Assembly: GCA_003695905.1 (NCBI GenBank)
Contig: RFGS01000083.1
Coordinates: forward strand, 1-37,353
DNA length: 37,353 nucleotides
Direction: 5' to 3'
Source of the DNA: Zetaproteobacteria bacterium
GTDB taxonomy: Bacteria > Pseudomonadota > Zetaproteobacteria > Mariprofundales > Mariprofundaceae
The notes beneath the pieces are model-generated. The model did no database searches, was not told the origin of the DNA, and saw only the letters and a program-made list of their open reading frames with translations. Below, one piece after another: positions 9,481-19,281 of the stretch; positions within the stretch are counted from its first letter, which is position 1, and every line of letters starts with the position of its first letter. The position numbers and the translations under genes were made by a program.

Positions 9481-11070
9481 ATGGCACGCGTATGGATTGC
9501 CGATGCAATGTCAGCGCGTGCGCTGGCGGTGTTCAGGGAGCATGGCATCGAGGTGGATTATCGGCCCGGGCTTTCAGAGGGTGAAAAGCTGGCCATCGTG
9601 GGGGCATACGATGGTATCGTTGTACGATCATCCACTCAGCTCAAGGGCGAACTTCTGGATGCAGCAAAGCGCGTCCAGGTGATCGGCCGCGCTGGCATCG
9701 GGGTGGACAACATCGATGTCGAAGCCTGCTCGCGGCGCGGTATCGTTGTGATGAACACGCCATTGGGCAATACGATCACAACGGCCGAGCTGGCCATTGC
9801 CCATATTGTTGCGGCCGCCCGCATGATTCCCCAAGCCTGCGCTTCGACAAAAGCCGGCAAATGGGAGAAATCCCGTTTCATGGGTAAGGAATTGACCGGC
9901 AAGAAAGCTGGTGTCATCGGTGCCGGCAACATTGGCAGTATCGTCTGTGAGCGCCTGAAGGGCCTCCATCTTTCTGTTTATGTCTATGATCCATTCATCT
10001 CTGATGAGCGCGCTGAGGCCATGGGGATCACCAAGGTGGGCAGTGTCGAGGAACTGGCAAGCATGGTTGATGTTTTGACCATTCATGTGCCCTTGCTGAA
10101 GTCGACCCGGCATTTGATCAATGCAGATGTGCTGGCCAGCATGAAAAAGGGAGCCATTCTTGTCAATTGTGCCAGGGGAGGCATTGTGGATGAGCAGGCT
10201 CTTTATGAAGCCTGCAAGTCCGGTCATCTTTTTGCTGCATGTCTGGATGTGTTTGAGCAGGAACCTGCTAGGCAGAACCCGCTCTTTGAGCTGGATAATG
10301 TGATCTGTACGCCTCATATCGGTGCCTCGACCGAAGAAGCCCAGGAGAATGTTGCCGTGCAGGTGGCCGAGCAAATGGCCAACTACCTATTGCGGGGCAT
10401 CATCAGCAATGCGGTCAATGTGCCCTCGCTGACGGAGGAAGAGCAGCGGCTTTTGGCCCCCTATATGTTGTTGTGCGAGCGCATGGGACAGTTTCTTGGT
10501 CAAACCATGCGGCCCGGGTATTCGAGAGTTAAAGTCACGTTTGAGGGGCAGGCTGCAAAGCTGAACCGTAAGGTGCTGATTAACACTCTGCTCAGCGGGT
10601 TGCTGTCGCAGAGTTTCGAAGAGGTCAATGTTGTCAATGCAGCGATGCTTGCCCGTGACCGGGGTATGGAAATCATCGAGAAGGCGACGGATCGTTCCGG
10701 AAGTTTTGCCACGCTGATTCGTTTTGAGGTCGAAGGTGATGAGGGCCATCGATGCGTGTCGGGAACGCTTTTTGATGGCCAGCGTCCCCGGCTGGTGAGT
10801 TTCGATACCTGTGAAGTGGAGATTGCACCCACGGGCAACCTGATTTATCTGCACAATGAGGATCGTCCTGGGGTCATTGCCGCCGTGGGTTCCATTCTTG
10901 CCGAGGCGGGTATCAACATTGGTGATTTCCGATTGGGGAGAAGGGAAGATACAAAGCGTGCCGTGGCCCTTGTTCATGTGGATACGGCACCGGATCAGCG
11001 GGTTCTTGATGAGCTTGCCGAATTACCGAGCATGCTAATGGTTCGCTATGCCGAACTGGGGGCCATGTGA
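9481..11070 (+). CDS. serA: D-3-phosphoglycerate dehydrogenase (long form with ASB and ACT domains)
   Basis: VIGRAGIGVDNIDVEACSRRGIVVMNTPLGNT, GVIGAGNIGSIV, NCARGGIVDEQAL, CTPHIGASTEEAQENVA; C-terminal ACT domain NRPGVIAAVG-like segment. Confidence 0.95.
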   Translation: MARVWIADAMSARALAVFREHGIEVDYRPGLSEGEKLAIVGAYDGIVVRSSTQLKGELLDAAKRVQVIGRAGIGVDNIDVEACSRRGIVVMNTPLGNTITTAELAIAHIVAAARMIPQACASTKAGKWEKSRFMGKELTGKKAGVIGAGNIGSIVCERLKGLHLSVYVYDPFISDERAEAMGITKVGSVEELASMVDVLTIHVPLLKSTRHLINADVLASMKKGAILVNCARGGIVDEQALYEACKSGHLFAACLDVFEQEPARQNPLFELDNVICTPHIGASTEEAQENVAVQVAEQMANYLLRGIISNAVNVPSLTEEEQRLLAPYMLLCERMGQFLGQTMRPGYSRVKVTFEGQAAKLNRKVLINTLLSGLLSQSFEEVNVVNAAMLARDRGMEIIEKATDRSGSFATLIRFEVEGDEGHRCVSGTLFDGQRPRLVSFDTCEVEIAPTGNLIYLHNEDRPGVIAAVGSILAEAGINIGDFRLGRREDTKRAVALVHVDTAPDQRVLDELAELPSMLMVRYAELGAM

Positions 11071-12032
11071 GCGTTCGTCCCATTGCCGGCATCAGCGATG
11101 CCTTGGGAGTTCGTGCACGCATGCTGCGCAGGGTTCAGCGTGCTTTGCAGGATCTCTACAATGATGCTGGCTACGATGAGGTGATTCCACCGATCGTTGA
11201 TCGTCCCGAAACGCTCAATGCTGGAGCTGGTCGTTTTCTGGCCGACCAGACACTGGTTTTCTCGGACCCTGCTGATGCCGGTCTGCTTGCCATACGTCCA
11301 GACATTACACCACAGATCGCACGCATTGCCGCCACCCGCCTGCAGCACCATGATGTGTTGAAGCTGCATTATTCAGGTCCGGTCATTCATGCCCGACCTG
11401 ATGCGCGAACAGGTTTGCGCCATCAATGGCAGGCTGGTGTTGAATGTTTGGGTGTGCCTGGGTGTGATGGCGACTTGGAGATTCTCGAACTTGCGGCCCG
11501 CTCCATGCTGACGGCTGGTTTTGAACAGCCTGTGATGATGCTGGGGCACATGGGACTGATTCATGCGCTTGTGGAGGGAAGCCAGCATGAGGTTGAAACC
11601 TGGGTGTCTCACCTGTCACGGCGTTCTCCCGAAGATATTGAAACCCTGCTGGGCAATGACCGTTTGGATCGCGAGCGTGGCACATTGCTGCTGGATCTGG
11701 CTTCCGGTGTGGCGGGCATCGATTGGCTTCGTACCCATGCCCATTCTGTCTCACTGCTTTTCGAGCAGGCATCTGATGAGTTGATTCGGCTTCACGCGCT
11801 GGCCAGGGAATGCCTGCACGGGCAGGTTGAGCTGGTCGTGGATGCGGCTGTTTTGCCTCGTTTCCTTTATCACAGTGGCATGGTCGTTCAGGGGTTTGCA
11901 GCACGAGCCGCCCAACCCCTGCTTCATGGGGGGCGCTATGATGCTATGATGCATTCCCATGGACGGGATATGCCAGCAACGGGTTTCTCATTCGATTTAT
12001 GGAGCTGGCTGGATGCCGGCGCAGAGGTTTAG
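11067..12032 (+). CDS. hisZ: ATP phosphoribosyltransferase regulatory subunit
   Basis: HisS-like catalytic-core paralogue: RPDITPQIARIAATRL, lacks the HisRS anticodon-binding domain, GGRYDAM; sits directly upstream of purA. GTG start. Confidence 0.88.
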   Translation: MSVRPIAGISDALGVRARMLRRVQRALQDLYNDAGYDEVIPPIVDRPETLNAGAGRFLADQTLVFSDPADAGLLAIRPDITPQIARIAATRLQHHDVLKLHYSGPVIHARPDARTGLRHQWQAGVECLGVPGCDGDLEILELAARSMLTAGFEQPVMMLGHMGLIHALVEGSQHEVETWVSHLSRRSPEDIETLLGNDRLDRERGTLLLDLASGVAGIDWLRTHAHSVSLLFEQASDELIRLHALARECLHGQVELVVDAAVLPRFLYHSGMVVQGFAARAAQPLLHGGRYDAMMHSHGRDMPATGFSFDLWSWLDAGAEV

Positions 12033-13324
<1,292 letters not shown>

Positions 13325-13325
<1 letters not shown>

Positions 13326-14503
13326 TGCGTTCCTTTTCCTTTTCGGCCAGCCCGAATATCCATTTCGGCAACGGTAAGCGTGATGCATTACCTGCTCTGG
13401 TCGGGGTATGGGGGCGCAGGGTTCTTTTGGTTACAGGAGCTTCCTCATTCGATGCATCCGAAGCATGCAAGGAGATTGAGGCCAGTCTTCGGAGGGAGTG
13501 TGAGGTTGAGCGTCTCCGTGTTGCGGGAGAACCCTCGCCGGAAGTGGTGGATACTGCGGTGGAAAAATATGCTTCTTTTTCTCCAGATGTTGTTGTTGCC
13601 ATTGGGGGCGGAAGCGCCATGGATGCTGGCAAGGCAATCGCCGGCCTGATTGCTTCTGGAAGGTCCGTCATGGATTTTCTTGAGGGAGTGGGGCGTGGCT
13701 GCCTCTATGAAGGACCTGCGACACCTTTCATAGCTGTTCCCACGACAGCCGGCACCGGGGGAGAAACAAGCAAAAATGCTGTGTTGTCCGTGGTCGGTAC
13801 GGATGGATTCAAGAAGTCTTTTCGCGATGAAAGGCTTGTAGCCAGACACGTTATTCTTGACCCGGAGCTGAGCGTGAATTGTTCTCCTGCTGTTACGGCT
13901 TCCTGTGGCATGGATGCCTTGACCCAGCTCCTGGAATCCTTTGTGTCGAGAAAGGAAAATCCGATGACGCATGCCCTGGCCAGGGAGGGACTCTGCCATG
14001 TCAGTTGGGCATTGCCCCGGGCTGTTCAATGCGGTTCGGACCTGCAGGCCAGGGGGGCGATGCTGCTGGCAGCCACCTTGTCGGGACTGACTCTGGCCAA
14101 TGCCGGACTGGGTGCCGTGCATGGACTGGCTTCACCATTGGGGGCATTTTTTCCAATTCCGCACGGCACAGTTTGCGGGACATTGTTGTATGAGGTGACG
14201 AGGATGAACCTTCGAGCACTCAAGCTCAGGTGTCTACAGAATCCGGCCTTGGAACGGTATGCCGAAGCGGCAAGGATTCTTTGTCAGAGATCCCTACCTG
14301 CCTTGGAAGATGCGCACCAGGCATTGCTGGAGCGGTTGCGGGAGTGGGAGGACATGTTCGCCATGCCCAGGTTGGCACGATTCGGTGTCAGTGAAGAAGA
14401 TCTGCCTAAGATCGTTGCGAATGTAAGCGGCAACAGCATGCAGGGCAACCCTGTGAAACTGACGGATGAAGAACTGATTGAGGTGCTGCGGCGGCGACTT
14501 TAG
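13325..14503 (+). CDS. iron-containing alcohol dehydrogenase family protein
   Basis: VVAIGGGSAMDAGKAIA, PTTAGTGGETSKNAV, CGMDALTQLLESFVS, AVHGLASPLGAFFPIPHG. ATG overlaps the purA stop (TGATG). Confidence 0.88.
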
Positions 14504-15111
14504 TCGGCGCTTGCTTGGCCCTCCTTGGCCTGCGAGGGGGATGGAGCTGGAGGAGCCTGCCGACTCGTAGGCGGCACCAGTTCCCCCCATGCATCACGCA
14601 TGTATTCGTAAGCAGACCACAGGGTCAGGGCAGCAGCCAGCCATAGCAGAATGATGCCTACATCATGCATGGATACGCCCGCAACACTGCGATGAAGCAA
14701 CAGGGCAGTGATGGCGATCATCTGCAATGCAGTTTTCCACTTGGCCAGCATCGACACATGAATGATGTTTGCGCGCTCGGCCAGCCACTCACGCAGGGCG
14801 CCGATGGTAATTTCCCTGCCGATAATGATCACAGCCAACAGAGCGGGACAGCGGTCATCGGCCACCAGGAGCACAAGCGCCGTGGCCACGATGAGTTTGT
14901 CCGCGACAGGATCCAGGAAGCGGCCGAATGGGGTTACCTCATTGCGTCTTCTTGCAAGGTAGCCATCGAGCCAATCAGTTGCCGAGGCGACGGCAAAGAT
15001 CATGGAGGCAGACCAGTATCCCAAGTCCGCGGGAAGATAGAAAGCGGCGATCAGTGCCGGAATCAGCAAGACGCGCGTCATGGTTAGGCGATTGGAAAGA
15101 GTCCAAAGCAT
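14500..15111 (-). CDS. pgsA: CDP-diacylglycerol-glycerol-3-phosphate 3-phosphatidyltransferase
   Basis: CDP-alcohol phosphatidyltransferase signature DWLDGYLARRRNEVTPFGRFLDPVADK; start set at MLWTLSNRLTMTRV (15111). Confidence 0.93.
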   Translation of the reverse strand: MLWTLSNRLTMTRVLLIPALIAAFYLPADLGYWSASMIFAVASATDWLDGYLARRRNEVTPFGRFLDPVADKLIVATALVLLVADDRCPALLAVIIIGREITIGALREWLAERANIIHVSMLAKWKTALQMIAITALLLHRSVAGVSMHDVGIILLWLAAALTLWSAYEYMRDAWGELVPPTSRQAPPAPSPSQAKEGQASAD

Positions 15112-15156
15112 GATGCTGCAACGTAGCGCAGAAACGGGAGATCTGCAATCGGACAG

Positions 15157-15191
15157 TTGTCCACACAACTTGTGGATAATGCTGTGGATAG
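15157..15191. promoter_or_regulatory. cluster of three DnaA-box-like 9-mers
   Basis: TTGTCCACA (15157-15165, +), TGTGGATAA (15171-15179; reverse complement TTATCCACA, the exact E. coli-type consensus), TGTGGATAG (15183-15191; CTATCCACA). First two are convergently inverted with a 5-nt spacer. A fourth near match, AGTGGATAA, is at 15360-15368. Confidence 0.6.
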
Positions 15192-15241
15192 AAAGGCGGA
15201 TTTCGTTGTCTGCATCCGCCTGAGCGTTCTCTCGAGGTCCA

Positions 15242-15256
15242 GCCTAAAAATTAGGC
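15242..15256. repeat. perfect AT-rich inverted repeat GCCTAA-AAA-TTAGGC
   Basis: Direct reading; followed by a strongly AT-rich tract (CATAATAAATAACGTAAAATTATATCC). Confidence 0.8.
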
Positions 15257-15413
15257 ATCATAATAAATAACGTAAAATTATATCCTTACAAGGAATCTCT
15301 AATTCAATGCATCAATACTATCCGGTATGCGTTGAATAAGTACTTGACAGGGGGCGATCAGTGGATAAATCCCAGACATAAAGGCAAGAATGGTGGTGTG
15401 CAAGCTGTTTGTT

Positions 15414-15905
15414 TCAAGACAATATAGATGGAAACAGCGGATCATGACGCCACTGGCGAAAGGCTTCATAAACGGCCACGGCGCATGCGCTTGAAAGATT
15501 GAGCGAGCGCACCGGTGCATCCGGGCGCATGGGAAGTCGGACGTTGGTTGTGCTGTCGAGTATCTCTTCAGGCAGCCCGCGTGACTCAGGTCCAAACAGC
15601 AGCGCATCCCCGGGTTCAAAACGGCAATCCCAGAGCAACTGCTGTCCGCGGGTGGTAAAGGCATGCATGGTTCCGCCAATGCAGCCAGACTTCAGGAAGT
15701 CCTGCCAGCATGCATGTTCGGTCAATTGCAGATATTTCCAGTAGTCCAGGCCAGCGCGCCTTAAGGTCCTGTCGCTGATCTCAAAACCGAGAGGGTGGAT
15801 CAGATGTAGATGACAACCGGTGCAGGCGCACAGGCGCGCAATGTTTCCGGTGTTCGGTGGGATTTCCGGTTGGTATAGGATGATGTTGAGAGGCGCGGTA
15901 TGCAT
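15414..15905 (-). CDS. trmL: tRNA (cytidine(34)-2'-O)-methyltransferase (SpoU/TrmL family)
   Basis: LNIILYQPEIPPNTGNIARLCACTGCHLHLIHPLGFE, LLFGPESRGLPEEI, RLPMRPDAPVRSLNLSSACAVAVYEA. Start at MHTAPLN (15905) preferred; 15941 possible. Confidence 0.93.
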   Translation of the reverse strand: MHTAPLNIILYQPEIPPNTGNIARLCACTGCHLHLIHPLGFEISDRTLRRAGLDYWKYLQLTEHACWQDFLKSGCIGGTMHAFTTRGQQLLWDCRFEPGDALLFGPESRGLPEEILDSTTNVRLPMRPDAPVRSLNLSSACAVAVYEAFRQWRHDPLFPSILS

Positions 15906-15918
15906 ACCAAACAGCAAA

Positions 15919-15947
15919 GAAAAAGGGGAGGATGCTAGCATCCTCCC
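15919..15947 (-). terminator. Rho-independent terminator-like hairpin downstream of trxA / in trmL leader
   Basis: 22-bp perfect palindrome GGGAGGATGCTAGCATCCTCCC (15926-15947) followed on the minus strand by CTTTTTCTTT. Confidence 0.75.
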
Positions 15948-15974
15948 TCTGCGAATCAGCCTCTTGCTTGAGCG

Positions 15975-16310
15975 TTAGTCGAGATGCTCATCGATGAACT
16001 CAATGAGCTTGGACTTGCTCACAGCCCCTACCTTGGTGCCCTGGACATTGCCATCCTTGAAGATCATCAGGGTCGGGATGCCCCGAACACCATATTTGCC
16101 CGGCGTGTTCGGGTTGTCATCGATATTGATTTTGGCAATGGTGATTTTTCCTTGCTTCTCCTCTGCAACATCGTCCAGTATCGGAGCGATTTGTTTGCAA
16201 GGGCCACACCATGGAGCCCAGAAATCGACAAGCACAGGGCCTTCTGCCTTGAGCACATCGTTTTCGAAGCTTTCATCGGTGACGTTGATAATGAAATCAG
16301 ATGCCATCAT
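15975..16310 (-). CDS. trxA: thioredoxin
   Basis: [33 protein letters not shown]. Start could be the second Met (16307). Confidence 0.97.
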   Translation of the reverse strand: MMASDFIINVTDESFENDVLKAEGPVLVDFWAPWCGPCKQIAPILDDVAEEKQGKITIAKINIDDNPNTPGKYGVRGIPTLMIFKDGNVQGTKVGAVSKSKLIEFIDEHLD

Positions 16311-16370
16311 TTTCCTCTTTTTGGATTGGAATTACCGTTACGTTAGTCGCGGTCAGGGAGGACGTCAACT

Positions 16371-17522
16371 GTGACAAGACAGCTCATGCTGGAGGATTTG
16401 ATCCGTCGGGAGATTGAAGCTCATGATGGATGGGTTCCCTTTGAACGTTTTATGGAACTGGCTCTTTATGCTCCCGGTCTGGGCTATTACGAGAGAGAAC
16501 GGGTATTTGGCGCAGATGGCGACTTCATTACGGCCGCAGAAATGGGATCATGGCTTGCGGGTGGACTGGTCGACCTCGTCAAATGGTCGCTGGATCAATT
16601 GGGGAAACCCAGGCAATGGATTCTGATGGAGCAGGGAGGGGGATCCGGCATGACACTGGTTCGGCTTGTGCTGCTTCTTGAGCAAATGGGGGTGAGTCCG
16701 CCCGAACGCGTCATCGAAATTGAAAGGAGCGCTTGGCTGCGCAGGCAGCAGCAGGAACTCTTCAAGAAGCATGGCCTCAGTGTGGAGCAACACGCTGACC
16801 AAACAGGCCTAAACGGGTTGGAGAACGTGGTTTTCTTCAGCAATGAGCTGCCGGATGCCTTTCCCGTTCGCTGCTTCAAGTGGGAACACGAAGTCCTGTG
16901 GGAGCGAGGGGTTACCTGCACGGATTCGGGATTTGCATGGCATGAAATTCCCCTGGCCTCTGGCGGTCCGGATATTCCCAGGCACCTCAAATCGGACTGG
17001 CCCGATGGCTATGTCAGCGAGTGGAATCCGAACCTCGACCCGTGGCAGGAGACACTGGCAAACATGATTGAACGGGGGATCATGATCACAGTCGATTACG
17101 GCTATCGATGCCAGGAGTATTATCGGCCTGGTCGGGCAACGGGCACCCTGATTGCCCATCACAGGCACAGGGTCGAAGAGGATGTGCTTGCTGCCCCGGG
17201 AACCAAGGATATTACGGCCCATGTCGACTTTACGGCCCTGGCCCGCAGCGGGCTGCGTCATGGGATCCATCCACTGCTATGGACGACGCAGGGTGCATGG
17301 TTGGCTCACAGCCCGACAGTTCAGACGCTTGTCCATGCACTGGCCGACGAGCGATCGACGAACAGCATGAGCATGCTGGCATACGCCAAACGTTTGATGC
17401 TTCCATCCGGTATGGGCGAACTTTTCAAGTTGCTTATCCAGGGAACGCATGCATGGTCAGTTCCACCCTATCTCAGTTCGGTGAACCGCCTGGGTCGGTT
17501 GGGGTTGGATTCGACAAGTTGA
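16371..17522 (+). CDS. SAM-dependent methyltransferase, MidA/NDUFAF7 (DUF185) family
   Basis: PFERFMELALYAPGLGYY, GDFITAAEMGSWLAGGL, FFSNELPDAFPV, ITVDYGY, DITAHVDFTALA. Confidence 0.88.
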   Translation: MTRQLMLEDLIRREIEAHDGWVPFERFMELALYAPGLGYYERERVFGADGDFITAAEMGSWLAGGLVDLVKWSLDQLGKPRQWILMEQGGGSGMTLVRLVLLLEQMGVSPPERVIEIERSAWLRRQQQELFKKHGLSVEQHADQTGLNGLENVVFFSNELPDAFPVRCFKWEHEVLWERGVTCTDSGFAWHEIPLASGGPDIPRHLKSDWPDGYVSEWNPNLDPWQETLANMIERGIMITVDYGYRCQEYYRPGRATGTLIAHHRHRVEEDVLAAPGTKDITAHVDFTALARSGLRHGIHPLLWTTQGAWLAHSPTVQTLVHALADERSTNSMSMLAYAKRLMLPSGMGELFKLLIQGTHAWSVPPYLSSVNRLGRLGLDSTS

Positions 17523-17553
17523 CAACAGCTTCTTCAGGCTCAACAATCGATAT

Positions 17554-19272
17554 ATGCGTTGTCCTTCATGTGGCTTTCAGAATGCGATTCGTAATGGATT
17601 CTGCAAAAACTGCGGAGCCGCTTATCTGGATGAGACGCAGCATCCCCGTTTGGGTCCTTATCTTCTCAAAAAAAAGATTGGCGAAGGCGGCATGGGCATT
17701 GTTTACCAGGGCTTTGATGAGCGGCATCAGCGGGATGTCGCCATCAAAGTGCTCCATCCGCACTTACTCAAACATGAAAATCTGAAGGAGCGTTTCCGTA
17801 GGGAAGCGCGTGTCCACGGGAAGATCCAGCACCCGAACATCGTTAGGCTGTTCGACCTTTTTGAAGATGGTGAGCACATGGCCCTGGTCATGGAGATGGT
17901 CCATGGTAGGAATCTCCGCCAATATCTTTCTGAGCAACGGTCATTGAGCCTAGAGCATGTGCTTGACATCGCGGACAAGATCCTGGTCGGGTTACAGGCC
18001 TCACATGAGGTTGGGGTTATCCACCGGGACATCAAGCCCGGCAATGTGCTGCTGACAGAGGATGGTGAGGTCAAGTTAATGGACTTTGGCCTGGCCAAAC
18101 CCCAGAGCGGTGAGGATGATCTGACCAAGAGCGGTGTGACCGTTGGTTCCTTTCGCTACATGTCTCCCGAGCAGATCCTGAACCAGCATGTCGATGTTCG
18201 CAGCGATCTGTACTCGTTCGGGATTCTTCTCTATGAGATGTGTACAGGGCGCTTGCCTTTTGATGCCAGTGGGCAGGGGGCAGGAGAATTCGAAATCATG
18301 GAGAAACAGGTGCGGGAAACGCCTGTGGACCCCAGAAAGTTGAATCGATCCCTGCCGAGATCTCTGGCCGATTTGATCCTGAATCTGCTGAGCAAGGATC
18401 CGTCAGCCAGACCTGCAAGCTGTGAGGAGGTCAGAAACAGACTACGTAGCATCCGGGAGGAGGCGCAGGGCCGTTTCATTTCTCCGCTTCAGCGCAACGT
18501 GCCGCCCAAACAAGGGGTGCAAAAAAAGAAGGCAAAACCGGAACGCAGGGATTCCCCATCAAAGACAGCCAGTCCGGTGCGCATATGGTTGGGATTCCTG
18601 ATCCTTCTAGCTCTGCTGTTTCTGGTGGCTTATTTGTGGCTGCAGCATCCTGTTAGGGATCAGGTTGATCGCAGTCGATCAACAGTCGATCAGACTGAAA
18701 GCTTTGAGCAAACGGTTGAACGAGCTAAGCAAGCGGCACAAGTGAAAGCGGGGGAGAAGAAGCTTTCCGGGCCTCATACAGTCGGCCAAGGTGGGGCGGC
18801 CAAAGCGCCCAAGAGCCAGGGAAAGATCATGCCGGTATCCGTGACCTTCGAGCAGCCGCATCGCGTGATGCGCTTCGATGGCTCGTCAGCAGACATGGAT
18901 CGGGAACATGAGTTTCGAGGTGGAAGCCGTGTTTTTTTTCTCGATCTGGAGGAGTATCCCTGGAAGGGGAAACTGCGCTCGTACAAGCAGGGATGGACTC
19001 GCCTGGCCTTTCATCTGCCTGTGAAAGTCAGCAAGATTGTGATTCACAAGGCCAGCGTGGGTGAGCGAGACTTCCATGGTGGTTATATCAAGATGCGGGT
19101 CGTGAACAGTCACGGGCAGTCCAAGCTCATTCTGGACCGGCGGGATCGTGACATCGATCATCCCCTCTCACTGGATCTTCCGCGTGAATGGAGCCATGAT
19201 CTGAAGGTGGTTGAGGTTCGTTTTCGTTCGCCAGAACCGTTCACGATTGGTCCAATAAATCTTTTGCCCTGA
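17554..19272 (+). CDS. transmembrane Ser/Thr protein kinase with N-terminal zinc ribbon and C-terminal domain of unknown function
   Basis: MRCPSCGFQNAIRNGFCKNCG (CxxC...CxxC); Hanks motifs KIGEGGMGIVYQG, VAIKVL, VIHRDIKPGNVLL, LMDFGLAKP, RYMSPEQ; TM IWLGFLILLALLFLVAYLWL; about 200-residue C-terminal part. Confidence 0.93.
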   Translation: MRCPSCGFQNAIRNGFCKNCGAAYLDETQHPRLGPYLLKKKIGEGGMGIVYQGFDERHQRDVAIKVLHPHLLKHENLKERFRREARVHGKIQHPNIVRLFDLFEDGEHMALVMEMVHGRNLRQYLSEQRSLSLEHVLDIADKILVGLQASHEVGVIHRDIKPGNVLLTEDGEVKLMDFGLAKPQSGEDDLTKSGVTVGSFRYMSPEQILNQHVDVRSDLYSFGILLYEMCTGRLPFDASGQGAGEFEIMEKQVRETPVDPRKLNRSLPRSLADLILNLLSKDPSARPASCEEVRNRLRSIREEAQGRFISPLQRNVPPKQGVQKKKAKPERRDSPSKTASPVRIWLGFLILLALLFLVAYLWLQHPVRDQVDRSRSTVDQTESFEQTVERAKQAAQVKAGEKKLSGPHTVGQGGAAKAPKSQGKIMPVSVTFEQPHRVMRFDGSSADMDREHEFRGGSRVFFLDLEEYPWKGKLRSYKQGWTRLAFHLPVKVSKIVIHKASVGERDFHGGYIKMRVVNSHGQSKLILDRRDRDIDHPLSLDLPREWSHDLKVVEVRFRSPEPFTIGPINLLP

Positions 19273-19281
19273 TTTCGATCC

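Noticed and set aside
9628-10374. 248-aa minus-strand ORF antisense to serA
   Set aside because: Shadow ORF opposite a clear serA; no motif support.
15344-15370. TTGACA followed by GATAAAT as a plus-strand promoter for a small RNA in the pgsA/trmL gap
   Set aside because: Spacer to a usable -10 is poor (about 14-15 nt), no terminator before the convergent trmL end, and the second element overlaps a DnaA-box-like site.
18672-18697. Tandem 10-mer CAGTCGATCA x2 with an overlapping CAGTC/GACTG inverted repeat
   Set aside because: Short and inside the juxtamembrane linker coding region of the kinase (SRSTVDQTES); more likely codon-level coincidence than a site.
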